A stretch of DNA of 64,000 bases from Oscillatoriophycideae cyanobacterium NC_groundwater_1537_Pr4_S-0.65um_50_18 (GTDB lineage: Bacteria > Cyanobacteriota > Cyanobacteriia > Elainellales > Elainellaceae). The stretch is from positions 558,001 to 622,000 of the forward strand of contig JACQYI010000006.1 of assembly GCA_016208305.1 (NCBI GenBank), given 5' to 3'. Under the pieces are notes generated by a model. It did not search any database and had not been told where the DNA came from. It was given only the letters and a program-made list of their open reading frames with translations. Both the position numbers and the translations under genes were made by a program. Below are positions 25,056 to 34,621 of this stretch, piece by piece; positions within the stretch are counted from its first letter, which is position 1; each line of letters starts with the position of its first letter.

Positions 25056-25982
25056 CTAGTTAGTACGAGCTGTAAAAGTTTTTTCCTGCACATCGCCAAG
25101 GCTGCCCATAGGCGTTGCCGTCCCTCCGTTTGCCAAAACGGACACCGCACCCGCGTTACCGGCAACCACTGTAATCGCCTTCTTTGCCGACCAGCTGCGT
25201 TGCGTACCTGCTGCCATCATGCCTTCAAACTGAACTTCACCATCGACCAGTACCTGTACCCAAGACTGACCCGTTAGCTGCATATCAACTTTGACAGGCG
25301 CATTAGGATCTAGAGCCGATGCGGTGGGGGAAGGGCTGCTTGCAAGCGGGCTAGGGGAAGCCACTTCTGAAACAGTCTCACTGACAGTCTCACTTGAAGG
25401 GTTTTCAGGAGATTGGGCAACAACGGGAGCGGGAGATCCAGAAGGCTGAGATAGCTCAACGGTAGGGGTATCAGTAGCAGCAGCCGGATTTTGTGGCTGA
25501 CTTGGATTGAAGAAAGCATAGGCAATGCCCCCGATCGCGGCTAGTCCCAGCGCAGCGTAGAGTGCATAAGCAGCTTTCGAGCGAAAGAATCCCCCATCGG
25601 GGTCAGAGAACTCGCGGGAGGATCGCAGCGAATATTTTGATTCTTCTAGCGTATCGACAGGTGCGGCATAGGTGACTGCACTCGTACCCTCTCTAGCTTG
25701 CACATCACCCTCGATAATGGGTGAATGCACCGGGAACATGCGGGAAATATCCATGCCATTCAGACCCAACACATCCGCATAGCGGCGGATGAACCCTTGC
25801 ACAAATACGGGTTCTGGCAATACTTGCTCCTGCCCCAGTTCGATCGCCCGTAGCAGCGGTAGCCGAATACAGGTTTTAGTAGCGATCTCTTCCAACGACT
25901 TAGACTGCTCTTGCCGAACTTGGCGGAGATATGTGCCGATTTCCTTCAGTTGATCCAACTGAGCTGAGTCTAATTTTTCCAC
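25056..25982 (-). CDS. RodZ-like HTH / DUF4115 membrane protein
   Basis: 308 aa with a GTG start. An N-terminal Xre-like helix-turn-helix (LRQVRQEQSKSLEEIATKTC, then LLRAIELGQ and VQGFIRRYADVLG) occupies about residues 15-80. One membrane span follows at about 135-158 (AAYALYAALGLAAIGGIAYA). A long Ser/Pro-rich linker leads to a C-terminal DUF4115 domain (DMQLTGQSWVQVLVDGEV, WSAKKAITVVAGNAG). This is the layout of RodZ, which links MreB to the envelope and shapes the cell. No mre genes are adjacent. Confidence 0.82.
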   Translation of the reverse strand: MEKLDSAQLDQLKEIGTYLRQVRQEQSKSLEEIATKTCIRLPLLRAIELGQEQVLPEPVFVQGFIRRYADVLGLNGMDISRMFPVHSPIIEGDVQAREGTSAVTYAAPVDTLEESKYSLRSSREFSDPDGGFFRSKAAYALYAALGLAAIGGIAYAFFNPSQPQNPAAATDTPTVELSQPSGSPAPVVAQSPENPSSETVSETVSEVASPSPLASSPSPTASALDPNAPVKVDMQLTGQSWVQVLVDGEVQFEGMMAAGTQRSWSAKKAITVVAGNAGAVSVLANGGTATPMGSLGDVQEKTFTARTN

Positions 25983-26400
25983 CCTTAATTCCCCACACAG
26001 CCTACAACGCCTAAATCCATAGCCTAGTCACCTTTACTTGCCTAATGGGTTGCATACCGCGCAGCATATAGACCGCTGTATGCTTATCCCAAGACTTATA
26101 GACCACTAGTGTGATTCTAAATGAAAAGCATAGCGAATCTATTTTCTCTCAAGAAATTCTTTCGGCCTGGGGAACTTCTGTTAGAGTTTTACGCCTTTGA
26201 AAGGGGTAACCCGAATTATTTTCAACCTGTTTTTTAAAGTCTACGCCCCGCAAGGCATTGCGGCATTCTTTTTAAGGCAGTCTCCCCCTCTGATAGGATC
26301 ATGATGTGACGTGGATCATCATTGCAAGAGTCTCTTCGCGCTGGGTTGCAATGGTTTAGTCCGCATCTACTATCCGTTATTTCCCTGCTTAAGAGGTTGC
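25983..26400. promoter_or_regulatory. Long leader of accD with a small terminator-like hairpin
   Basis: 418 bp between divergent rodZ-like and accD genes. A short hairpin ccgcaa-ggca-ttgcgg at 26248-26263 is followed by a T-rich stretch (cattcttttt), about 137 bp upstream of the accD ATG. If accD is transcribed from further upstream it could act as an attenuator; otherwise it is chance. No other gene is seen. Confidence 0.3.
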
Positions 26401-27333
26401 ATGTCTTTATTTGACTGGTTTGCCAATCGACGGAAAGTAGGCCCCGTCAGCCAAGAGAAGCACGATCGCGAAATTGCAGATGGCTTGTGGAACAAGTGTC
26501 CATTGTGCAGCGCCATGACCTACACCAAAGATTTACGAGCCAACCAAATGGTGTGTCTTGAGTGTGGGCATCACATGCGCGTGTACAGCGATGAGCGCAT
26601 TCGGCAGTTGATCGATCCAGGAACCTGGAAGCCTTTGGCGCTAGAGCTATATCCTGCCGATCCGCTCAAGTTTCGCGATCGCAAAGCCTATAGCGATCGG
26701 CTACGGGAAACCCAAGATAAGACGGGGCTAGTCGATGCCGTCCAGGTGGGTCTAGGACAGATGGATGGCTTTCCCGTCGGGCTAGGCACAATGGATTTCC
26801 GCTTCATGGGAGGCAGCATGGGTTCAGTAGTGGGTGAAAAGCTAACCCGCATGATTGAGGCTGCAACCGAAAAGCGATCGCCTGTGATTATTGTCTGTGC
26901 GTCGGGCGGAGCCAGAATGCAGGAAGGAATGCTAAGCCTCATGCAAATGGCAAAAATTTCTGCTGCGCTAGAGCGACATCGCGAAGCCCGATTGCTCTAT
27001 GTTCCGGTCTTGACTCACCCCACCACAGGCGGCGTTACGGCTAGCTTTGCCATGCTGGGAGACATTATCTTGGCAGAACCCAAAGCAACGATCGGGTTTG
27101 CAGGCAGACGGGTGGTTGAACAAACCCTGCGAGAAAAGCTGCCAGACGACTTCCAAACTTCTGAGTATTTGCAGACCCACGGTTTTGTGGATGCGATCGT
27201 GCCTCGGACTCAGCTGAAAAAGACGCTAGTGCGGTTAATCAGTCTCCATCAACCCGCTCCTGTCTCTTCTGCAACGCCGCACTTTATGCATATTCCCGAT
27301 ATGGTGTCTTTCAAGGCCATTAGTCCTGATTAA
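26401..27333 (+). CDS. accD: Acetyl-CoA carboxylase carboxyltransferase subunit beta
   Basis: 310 aa from the ATG at 26401, which has AGAGG upstream and matches the family start [11 protein letters not shown]; the frame extends upstream without similarity. With AccA it transfers the carboxyl group from carboxybiotin to acetyl-CoA, the first committed step of fatty acid synthesis. A four-Cys zinc ribbon (CPLC and CLEC, residues about 37-59) is followed by the crotonase-like domain with [19 protein letters not shown], and [14 protein letters not shown] near residue 205. Confidence 0.95.
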   Translation: MSLFDWFANRRKVGPVSQEKHDREIADGLWNKCPLCSAMTYTKDLRANQMVCLECGHHMRVYSDERIRQLIDPGTWKPLALELYPADPLKFRDRKAYSDRLRETQDKTGLVDAVQVGLGQMDGFPVGLGTMDFRFMGGSMGSVVGEKLTRMIEAATEKRSPVIIVCASGGARMQEGMLSLMQMAKISAALERHREARLLYVPVLTHPTTGGVTASFAMLGDIILAEPKATIGFAGRRVVEQTLREKLPDDFQTSEYLQTHGFVDAIVPRTQLKKTLVRLISLHQPAPVSSATPHFMHIPDMVSFKAISPD

Positions 27334-27356
27334 CTGACTGAGAATTATTCAAGCCA

Positions 27357-27387
27357 AAAGCCGCAGGTGAATCCACTTGCGGCTTTT
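27357..27387 (+). terminator. Intrinsic terminator of accD
   Basis: Arms aaaagccgcaggtg and cacttgcggctttt pair with one G-T, loop of four bases, followed by T residues. Located 23 nt after the accD stop. Confidence 0.8.
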
Positions 27388-27761
27388 TGTTGGCTTTTTG
27401 TTAGCGATCGCAGCTAGTCTCTACAGCCATCAGGGTCAGGAAATATATAGGACGTTTTGGGTGCCCACCGCTCTCGCATCAATGCTTTATTTCTAAGGCG
27501 TGAACACCTGCGTAGCGCTTCACGCAAATTAAACGGTTTGATATTTATTCAGCGGTTGCATATTTTTATAGCCTTGTGCCGATAAGTAATCAAGCCCCGA
27601 AAAGCCTCATGAGATCGGCTCACCGGATCTTCAGCGAGGCTACGATCCCCACCCCTTATCCATTAGGGATGCCCCCTCCCAACGATGAGGGATGCGGTGG
27701 GATCGCTCTCATCTCTATCTCCTTGGGGCGACTGCATTGGCGATAACTTGAGGAATAAATC
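27388..27761. promoter_or_regulatory. Structured region upstream of the LuxR-type gene
   Basis: No gene seen. Near the 3' end, cgatccccacc (27644-27654) can pair with ggtgggatcg (27697-27706), and the sequence between holds a ccct/aggg inner stem and two copies of agggatg. The stem ends 55 nt before the ATG at 27762, so it probably forms part of the 5' untranslated leader. Confidence 0.35.
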
Positions 27762-28418
27762 ATGACTTATAGTGCCGTAGAGTCCGCAAGCCCACATGCC
27801 CCCATCGCCCATCAGCCAGAGTTTAGCCACAGCCTACAAAGCAGTCATCTAGAACCGATCGTCTATTCAGGTCACGCGCTGCTACGAGCCGTTGTAGAAA
27901 GTTGGGTAGATGGCATTTTGATCCTAACTGAGCAAGGGCAATGGGTAGAAGCCAATGAAGCCGCTCGGCAAGTTTGTGGCCAGCTCATGAAAGCTCAAGG
28001 GTCTGCCCAATCGCACTACAGCAGCCGTCAGGACGCAGTTCCCAAAGTTATTTGGAAAGCTTGCCAAGAACTGATTCAAAGCCGGAAAACATTTCCCCAC
28101 CAGCCCGTCGTTGTCGAGTCAGAGATCAATGTTGACGGCTTAGCGCTGCGGGTTCGGGTGCGCTGGTTTGGAGTAGAGGAAACCGATCGCCCTTATTTAA
28201 TGGTCATTCTGGAAGATCGGCATCAGTCAAATTTGCAGCGGGCGATCGCAGAAGTGGATCAGTTTCATCTATCTCCGCGTGAGGCAGAAGTTTGGCTACT
28301 CCACCGCTGCGGCTATCGCTATAAGGAAATTGCCCAAGAGCTGTACATTTGCGCAGATACGGTTAAAAAGCATCTTAGGAGTATTCGTGCCAAGCGGCAG
28401 TGCGTCAAGCTGAGCTAA
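27762..28418 (+). CDS. LuxR-type transcriptional regulator with PAS-like sensor part
   Basis: 218 aa. Residues about 38-150 look like a PAS domain (VVESWVDGILILTEQGQWVEANEAA, then RPYLMVILEDRH). The C-terminal 60 residues are a LuxR/FixJ helix-turn-helix (FHLSPREAEVWLLHRCGYRYKEIAQELYICADTVKKHL). There is no receiver domain, so the signal is read directly by the PAS-like part. A GAGGAA Shine-Dalgarno stands before the ATG. It is upstream of, and on the same strand as, the TpsB/CHAT pair, but a hairpin and 343 bp separate them. Confidence 0.82.
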   Translation: MTYSAVESASPHAPIAHQPEFSHSLQSSHLEPIVYSGHALLRAVVESWVDGILILTEQGQWVEANEAARQVCGQLMKAQGSAQSHYSSRQDAVPKVIWKACQELIQSRKTFPHQPVVVESEINVDGLALRVRVRWFGVEETDRPYLMVILEDRHQSNLQRAIAEVDQFHLSPREAEVWLLHRCGYRYKEIAQELYICADTVKKHLRSIRAKRQCVKLS

Positions 28419-28451
28419 AGTTGAGGATTTTCCCAAAATTCCTCAACTTTA
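28414..28451 (+). terminator. Hairpin after the LuxR-type gene
   Basis: Arms ctaaagttgaggatttt and aaaattcctcaactttag pair along 17 bp with one bulged base; the loop is ccc. The stem begins inside the stop codon region. No strong T-run follows. Confidence 0.6.
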
Positions 28452-28761
28452 GGGAAATCCTCAGATAGATTCATGAAGCAATGGAGGTAAATAAGGTTTG
28501 CCATTCTAAAATGACTTCAGCTTTACGATTAGCTGACTTGCCTATCCAGAATCTATCTGAAAAACCTCGATCGCCTTTGATGTGCGATAGAGATACCTTA
28601 CAGATAGGTGGCAAGCGCTGATGAGTTTAGAGGTAAATTTCGTAGGGAAGTTCACGGGTTCTCTAGGAAATTACCCTCCGATGAGGCAATGCCAGGTAGC
28701 CTTGTCTACGCTCATGGTTTTTGGGATCAGTCCTTAATATCTGTGCAGATTCAATTCACCG
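28452..28761. other. Gap upstream of the TpsB gene
   Basis: 310 bp with no convincing open frame, tRNA or strong hairpin. It should contain the promoter of the TpsB/CHAT pair. Confidence 0.35.
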
Positions 28762-30840
28762 ATGAATGCTTCTAGATTTTCAGTTTTCTGCCCTTCTGTT
28801 TTGATTAGCCTAGCAGGACTAATTGCCTTGTCTCCTGCTGATGCGGCAACCTCGATCGCCAAACGGATTAATGCCAGACAGATCAGTGCCAAGCAGATCA
28901 GTTCTAACCAACTTAGCTCAGGCAATCTTAGTCTCAACTCTGAGAGACTGGGGCATGATCTCAGCAGCAATCCTCTGCTTAGCCGTGAGCTAGAGATCGC
29001 CATCCCGTCTTCCAGTTCTCCAAGCAGCCTTTTTCAGGAAGACCCGCCAGAACTCAACTCACCAGAACTCAACTCACCAGAACTCAACCCGCCTGAACGT
29101 AACCTGCCTGAGTTACTGCAATCTAGCGATCGCCCCTCTCAATTCAGCTCTCAATTCAGCCGTCCATCCATTCATCTTGAGATCAGCCAAAATCTGCCCA
29201 CGCCTGATCCAGCTCGTCTCAACGAACCTGCGCCTACTCCCACCTTGCCTGAGCGCCCCTTACCTCCTCTGCCGCCGCCCGAAGACCTACTGCCGCCTCA
29301 GTCACCCACTGCTCCCGAAGCAACCCCTGAGCAGGACTCTGGAGAGGTACCCGCCGCAATTTATGTAGAGCGCTTTCAGGTAGAGGGCAGCACTGTTTTC
29401 TCAACAGAAGACCTAGCGCAAGTCACAGCTCCTTTTGAAAAGCGCGAGCTAACTTTTGCTGAACTGCTGCAAGTGCGATCGCTAATCACGCAGCTCTATG
29501 TCGATCAGGGCTATGTAACCTCAGGAGCCTACATTCCGCCGCAAACCCTGGAAAACGGCATAGTGACCATTCAGGTGATTGAAGGCAGTCTTGAAGATAT
29601 CAACGTTACAGGTACGCGACGGCTGCGATCGGGATATGTTCGCAGCCGACTCGCGATCGCAGCCGCCCCGCCGCTCAATACAAACCGTTTGCTAGAAGGA
29701 TTACGGCTCCTGCAACTTGATCCTCTGATTGAAACGATCGCAGCTGACTTGCAGGCAGGCACGCGACCGGGCACCAGCTTGCTGCAAGTGCAGGTACAAG
29801 AAGCCGATACCTTCAGCGCAGATCTGTCACTCAACAACGGGCGATCGCCCAGCGTTGGCAGCTTTCGGCGCGGCGTGCAGGTGACTGAAGCCAATCTACT
29901 AGGCTTAGGAGACAGCTTGAGCTTGGGCTACAGCAATACCGACGGCAGCAACCAGTTCAACGGCAGCTATGTCTTGCCGATCAATGCTCGAAACGGTACC
30001 CTCCAGCTTTCATTTGGCACGACCCGCAGCCATGTAATTGAGCCACCGTTTAATCAATTGGATATTGCCGCCAACTCTCAGTACTACGAAATCACGCTGC
30101 GACAGCCGCTCTATCAAACCTCTACTGAAGAATTTGCTTTGGGGCTAACGGCCTCCCGTCAGGAAAGTAAAGCCGAATTTTCACCCGATGATTTCCCTAC
30201 TCAGCCCTTTCCCTCTCAGGGGGCTGATGCAGACGGCAGAACCCGCATTTCTGCCCTGAGGTTTTTTCAAGAATGGACAAAACGCAGCAGCAGCTATGTT
30301 TTAGCAGCTCGATCGCAATTTAGTCTAGGACTTGATGTTCTCGATGCAACGGTGAGTGATAGCGCTCCAGACAGCCGCTTTGTGGCATGGCGCGGTCAAG
30401 GGCAGTGGGTGCGGCTGCTGGCACCCGATACTCTATTGCTGCTGCGCGTCGATGCCCAAATTGCGAGTGACCTGGTGCCTCTAGAGCAATTTAGCCTGGG
30501 CGGGCAGGATACTCTACGAGGCTATCGGCAAGATTTTTTGCTGGCCGATAACGGCGCGCTGTTTTCGACCGAAGTCCGAGTTCCGGTGCTGCGGGTGCCT
30601 CAAGTTCAAGGTGTATTGCAGGTTGTGCCCTTTTTAGACATCGGTACAGGTTGGAATACTGACGCGCCCGACCCTGATCCGAGTACGCTCATTGGCGTGG
30701 GCGTAGGTCTGCTATGGCGGCAAAGCGACTTCCTCACAGCTCGTTTAGATTGGGGGATTCCGCTGGTGTCTGTCGATCGCCGAGAACGAACCTGGCAAGA
30801 AAGCGGCGTATATTTCTCCATCCAGTTCACGCCGTTCTGA
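28762..30840 (+). CDS. TpsB / ShlB-FhaC family outer-membrane transporter
   Basis: 692 aa. A signal peptide (SVLISLAGLIALSPADA) is followed by a long low-complexity region (about 30-200) rich in Ser, Gln and then Pro, including tandem PELNS units and LPERPLPPLPPPEDLLPPQ. POTRA-type domains follow (about 200-345; IYVERFQVEGSTVFS, QGYVTSGAYIPPQTLENGIVTI), then a 16-stranded-type barrel ending in Phe. The conserved VRGY motif reads LRGYRQ near residue 585. TpsB proteins export large TpsA substrates or, in some cases, insert proteins in the outer membrane. The linker is unusually long. A TPR-CHAT gene follows 119 nt downstream; no TpsA is seen. Confidence 0.88.
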   Translation: MNASRFSVFCPSVLISLAGLIALSPADAATSIAKRINARQISAKQISSNQLSSGNLSLNSERLGHDLSSNPLLSRELEIAIPSSSSPSSLFQEDPPELNSPELNSPELNPPERNLPELLQSSDRPSQFSSQFSRPSIHLEISQNLPTPDPARLNEPAPTPTLPERPLPPLPPPEDLLPPQSPTAPEATPEQDSGEVPAAIYVERFQVEGSTVFSTEDLAQVTAPFEKRELTFAELLQVRSLITQLYVDQGYVTSGAYIPPQTLENGIVTIQVIEGSLEDINVTGTRRLRSGYVRSRLAIAAAPPLNTNRLLEGLRLLQLDPLIETIAADLQAGTRPGTSLLQVQVQEADTFSADLSLNNGRSPSVGSFRRGVQVTEANLLGLGDSLSLGYSNTDGSNQFNGSYVLPINARNGTLQLSFGTTRSHVIEPPFNQLDIAANSQYYEITLRQPLYQTSTEEFALGLTASRQESKAEFSPDDFPTQPFPSQGADADGRTRISALRFFQEWTKRSSSYVLAARSQFSLGLDVLDATVSDSAPDSRFVAWRGQGQWVRLLAPDTLLLLRVDAQIASDLVPLEQFSLGGQDTLRGYRQDFLLADNGALFSTEVRVPVLRVPQVQGVLQVVPFLDIGTGWNTDAPDPDPSTLIGVGVGLLWRQSDFLTARLDWGIPLVSVDRRERTWQESGVYFSIQFTPF
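29047..29106 (+). repeat. Decaying 15-bp tandem repeat in the TpsB linker
   Basis: ccagaactcaactca at 29047-29061 and 29062-29076, then two diverged copies to 29106, in frame and encoding PELNS-type units. A separate ctctcaattcag doublet lies just downstream near 29137-29159. Confidence 0.9.
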
Positions 30841-30959
30841 CCGTAGGGCTATCTCGCATTGCTCAAGATCCCGAATTAAATAAAACCCCAGTCGTTTTTT
30901 GGAAGTGCCGCGTTTCTGACAGATAAAGATCTAAGCAGTAAATCAGGGAAGTAAAGCCA

Positions 30960-33761
30960 ATGCAGCTTCAGCCAAGATGGAAAGGGCTATGGACAAGACT
31001 AGGACGGAGAAACCGATGGCGCGATCGCTTCATCCTGGTGTTCTTAGTCGCTCTATGCCTTTGCCTCTCAAGCCGCTTCGGTGTTGAAGCTGCCGATTCG
31101 GGTCAGACTTTGATAGATGCTGCAGCTAATCCTACCGCTTTGCCCCAAAATTCCACTGTCGCATCTTTTGCAGCCTCACTCGATCGCGCCAAAACGCTAT
31201 ACGATGCCGAACGCTTCCATGAGGCCATTCTGGAGCTTCAGCAATTCATAGACAATACAGCGCAAGACAGCCTCCAGCACGCAACGGCACTCAGCAACCT
31301 TTCCCTTTGCTATCAGCAGCTTGGGCTATGGGATCAGGCCACTCAGGCGATCGCCAGCAGCCTGACGCTGATTCAAAACTTTCCCTCTAGCACCGACCAG
31401 CAGATTGCCTTAGCGCAGGCGCTCAATATTCAAGGCCAGCTCCAGCTTGCCACTGGGCAATCAGAACAGGCATTAGCAACCTGGCAGCAAGCAGCCAATG
31501 CCTACGAACAAGCCCAATATCCGGCTGGTGTAGTGCAAAGCCAAATCAATCAGGCACAAGCTTTACAGGCTTTGGGGCTATATCGACGGGCGATCGCTAC
31601 GCTGACAGAGGTGAGCCAAACGCTGCAAGATCAGCCCGATTCAGAGCTAAAGGCCGTGGCGATGCGAAGCTTAGGCGATGCCCTTTTAGTAGCAGGCAGC
31701 TTAGATCAGGCGCGGGAAGCACTCCAGCAAAGTTTGGCGATTGCCCAACAGCCCGAAGCGATCGCTGCAACACAGTTGAGTCTGGGCAATTTGACCCGCG
31801 CTGAGGCGATCGCCCAACTGACGCTAAAGAATATGACGATCGCCAATGCCAATGCTGTACTGCAAGCCTCACCCCAAGCGCCCCTCAGCCCTGCCGAACT
31901 TCCCAGGCAACAGCAGCAAATGGAAGCCGCTAATCGCTTCTATCAGCAGACTGAGCAAGCCATTGTTCTTTACCAACAGGCCGCAGTCGGTCGTATCCGC
32001 ATTCAGGCACAGCTCAATCAGCTTAATTTATTGATTGAAACTCAGCGTTATAGCGCAGCAGAGGCGCTATATCCCAAAATTCTCGTGCAGCTAGAGACCA
32101 TTCCCGCGAGTCGCAGCAGCATTTATAGCCGCATTGATCTAGCTCAGGCGATCGCTCGCTTAAGTCAGGCATCTTATCCAGGCCATGCCGTTTCAGATGC
32201 TGGTGTTATGGAATCATCTGCCTTCCAGACAGCCGCTCAGCTTCTAGCAATTGCCAATCAGCAGGGCAATCAGATCAAAGATATCCGCGCCCAATCTTAT
32301 GCGCTGGGCAATTTAGGCGGGCTATATGAAAAAACCCAGCAGTGGCAGCAGGCACGATCGCTTACCCAAGAGGCGCTGATGCTGTCACAGTCCAGCAATG
32401 CTGCGGATATTTCCTATCGCTGGCAGTGGCAGTTGGGGCGGTTGCTCAAAGCAGAGGGCGATCGCAAGGGTGCGATCTCGGCCTACAGCGAAGCGGTTAC
32501 GACCCTAAAGACCTTGCGTAAAGATTTGGTAGCCGTCAACCGGGACGTACAGTTTTCTTTTCGGGAAAGCGTAGAACCCGTCTATCGTGAATTGGTAGAT
32601 TTGCTGCTGACTAAACAAGACATTTCTCAAAGCAGCGCCGAAAAGCTGGTGCAGGCAAGGGATGTGATTGAAGGATTACAGATTGCCGAACTTGATAATT
32701 TCTTTCGAGAAGCCTGTCTCGATACTGCCTTTCAACTCGATCGCGTCATTGATCAGACTCGTCTTCCGGCAGCGATTTTCTACACCATTGTTTTACCCGA
32801 TCGCATCGAAGTCATCCTTAAGCTGCCCCAACAACCCCTGCGATATCACACGGCACCAGTCGCGCAGGCAGAAGTCGAAGCCACTGTCGATCGGCTGCTG
32901 CTTGAACTCAAAAAACCTCTGACCTCTGAAATCTTGCAATCGCTGTCTGCAAAAATTTACGATTGGCTGATCCGCCCTGAGGCAGAGGCTTTGGCGAGTG
33001 AAAACATTGAGACTTTGGTGTTTGTTCTGGATGGTGCTCTTCGTAGTATTCCGATGGCGGCGCTCTACGATGGGCAGCAGTACCTTGTAGAAAAATATGG
33101 CGTGGCGATCGCTCCGGGTCTGCAACTTCCTGATCCCAAGCCTCTCGACAATCGACAGCTCACCGCACTCGTGGCCGGATTAAGCGAAGCTAGGGCAAAC
33201 TTTCCAGCCCTCGGCTTTGTCCAGGCAGAGATTCAAGGCATTCAGTCCGACGTGCCCAAGAGCGAGGTTTTGCTCAATCAGACTTTTACCCGAGACAATT
33301 TCCGCAAGCTACTCGACTCAACTGACTTTTCGATCGTTCATATCGCCACGCACGGGCAGTTTAGCTCCAATGCCAAAGACACCTTCATCTTGGCGTGGGA
33401 TGATCCCATCAATGTCACCGAGCTAGGCAGTTTGCTACAGGCTAGAGGTACCCGCAATCCTAACCCGATTGAGCTATTGGTTCTCAGCGCCTGCCGCACA
33501 GCCGTTGGCGATCGCCGCGCCACGCTCGGTTTAGCAGGAGTTGCCGTCCGGGCAGGTGCCCGCAGCACGATCGCCTCACTTTGGAGCGTAGATGATGATT
33601 CCGGTGCAGCGCTAATGGGACAGTTCTATAAAGAGTTAGGGCAAAATTCTGTTTCTAAAGCTGAAGCCCTGAGGCGGGCACAGCGATCGCTAATTGCCAA
33701 TCCGCAGTACAAAGATCCGCGATTTTGGTCGCCTTACGTGCTGCTGGGAAATTGGCTGTAG
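30960..33761 (+). CDS. Exported TPR protein with C-terminal CHAT protease domain
   Basis: 933 aa. An N-terminal hydrophobic segment after a basic stretch (RFILVFLVALCLCLSSRFG) indicates export or anchoring. Residues about 70-560 are tetratricopeptide repeats (for example HATALSNLSLCYQQLGLWDQ and SYALGNLGGLYEKTQQWQQ). The last 300 residues are a CHAT domain, a caspase-like peptidase; the His/Cys dyad is intact in HIATHGQF (about residue 797) and LSACRTAVGD (about 844). It follows the TpsB gene in the same direction, an association common in cyanobacteria as I recall. A role in processing exported proteins is inference. Confidence 0.88.
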   Translation: MQLQPRWKGLWTRLGRRNRWRDRFILVFLVALCLCLSSRFGVEAADSGQTLIDAAANPTALPQNSTVASFAASLDRAKTLYDAERFHEAILELQQFIDNTAQDSLQHATALSNLSLCYQQLGLWDQATQAIASSLTLIQNFPSSTDQQIALAQALNIQGQLQLATGQSEQALATWQQAANAYEQAQYPAGVVQSQINQAQALQALGLYRRAIATLTEVSQTLQDQPDSELKAVAMRSLGDALLVAGSLDQAREALQQSLAIAQQPEAIAATQLSLGNLTRAEAIAQLTLKNMTIANANAVLQASPQAPLSPAELPRQQQQMEAANRFYQQTEQAIVLYQQAAVGRIRIQAQLNQLNLLIETQRYSAAEALYPKILVQLETIPASRSSIYSRIDLAQAIARLSQASYPGHAVSDAGVMESSAFQTAAQLLAIANQQGNQIKDIRAQSYALGNLGGLYEKTQQWQQARSLTQEALMLSQSSNAADISYRWQWQLGRLLKAEGDRKGAISAYSEAVTTLKTLRKDLVAVNRDVQFSFRESVEPVYRELVDLLLTKQDISQSSAEKLVQARDVIEGLQIAELDNFFREACLDTAFQLDRVIDQTRLPAAIFYTIVLPDRIEVILKLPQQPLRYHTAPVAQAEVEATVDRLLLELKKPLTSEILQSLSAKIYDWLIRPEAEALASENIETLVFVLDGALRSIPMAALYDGQQYLVEKYGVAIAPGLQLPDPKPLDNRQLTALVAGLSEARANFPALGFVQAEIQGIQSDVPKSEVLLNQTFTRDNFRKLLDSTDFSIVHIATHGQFSSNAKDTFILAWDDPINVTELGSLLQARGTRNPNPIELLVLSACRTAVGDRRATLGLAGVAVRAGARSTIASLWSVDDDSGAALMGQFYKELGQNSVSKAEALRRAQRSLIANPQYKDPRFWSPYVLLGNWL

Positions 33762-33799
33762 GTCGGTCAGATCTAGGCTTACTTACTCCCATTTAAAAT

Positions 33800-33835
33800 T
33801 TTGCGACTGCCACTCCTCAGAATGACAGTCGCAAA
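33800..33835. terminator. Hairpin between convergent CHAT and lipoprotein genes
   Basis: A 10-bp stem tttgcgactg / cagtcgcaaa (33800-33809 with 33826-33835), with T/A-rich sequence on both sides. Likely a two-way terminator. Confidence 0.6.
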
Positions 33836-33858
33836 GTTAGCTAATTTTTATTAACCTA

Positions 33859-34500
33859 CTACACTCGATCGCCAACCTGCCGTTGAGCTGCATTGACTGC
33901 ATCATCAGCTTTGTCTTTGGCAAAGTCAGCCGCATCGGAAGCACCACGCTTCACCGACTTCGCTACATCTCTGCCAGTCTGGTCAGCGTTTTGCTTGGCG
34001 TCTTGAGCCACATCTTGGGCGTTATCTGCCGCCTTGCCAATGTTATTTTGCAAATTGTTGAAGCCCGCTTTAGCGTCGCGGCTTGCCCGCTCGGTTGCCT
34101 GATTGATCACCTTACCCGCATCTCTTGCAGGGTTGGGCGCACCAGACTTGATCTCATCAGCTAACTCACCAGGGCTTTGCACTTGGTTAACGTTGCGCTT
34201 GGCGCGATCGACCACTGCACGAGTTTTAGCTTTCAGCGTTTTTGAGTTTTGCGTATCGTCGTACTCATTATAGCTATTCAAGCCATTAGAGGGCTGATAG
34301 GTTTTGTCGTTGGTAGGCTGGGCAACACGCTCGCGGTACGAACCCGTTCCTACTTCAGTTGGAGAACTTGGGTTACAAGCAACCGTGGTCAGCAGCAAAA
34401 ACCCTGCTAAAGCGACTACAGAAATTTTTCTTAGCTGAAACTGACTAAAAAATGATGAAATCTTGGAAATTAGACTAGAAAACGTGGTTCTCACAAGCAT
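33859..34500 (-). CDS. Lipoprotein with LEA-like repetitive helical tail
   Basis: 213 aa. A long N-terminus of about 28 residues precedes a hydrophobic run ending LLLTTVAC, so Cys42 is the likely lipidated residue. Residues about 80-213 are strongly polar, rich in Ala, Asp, Lys, Asn and Gln, in an 11-residue-like helical pattern (QDVAQDAKQNADQTGRDVAK, DAADFAKDKADDAVNAA), as in LEA or apolipoprotein-like proteins. Such proteins protect membranes or proteins in desiccation, but no function can be assigned to this one. Convergent with the CHAT gene and downstream of the matrixin gene. Confidence 0.65.
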   Translation of the reverse strand: MLVRTTFSSLISKISSFFSQFQLRKISVVALAGFLLLTTVACNPSSPTEVGTGSYRERVAQPTNDKTYQPSNGLNSYNEYDDTQNSKTLKAKTRAVVDRAKRNVNQVQSPGELADEIKSGAPNPARDAGKVINQATERASRDAKAGFNNLQNNIGKAADNAQDVAQDAKQNADQTGRDVAKSVKRGASDAADFAKDKADDAVNAAQRQVGDRV

Positions 34501-34621
34501 GGCTCCATAAAACTCGTTGTTGTCCTTTCAGATGGACATACTCTGAGAGTAGTTGGAGAAGGTCAGCACACTCGTCTAGCAAAAGATGGATTTGCTTCGC
34601 ACCTTAGGACAGAAGCGACGG

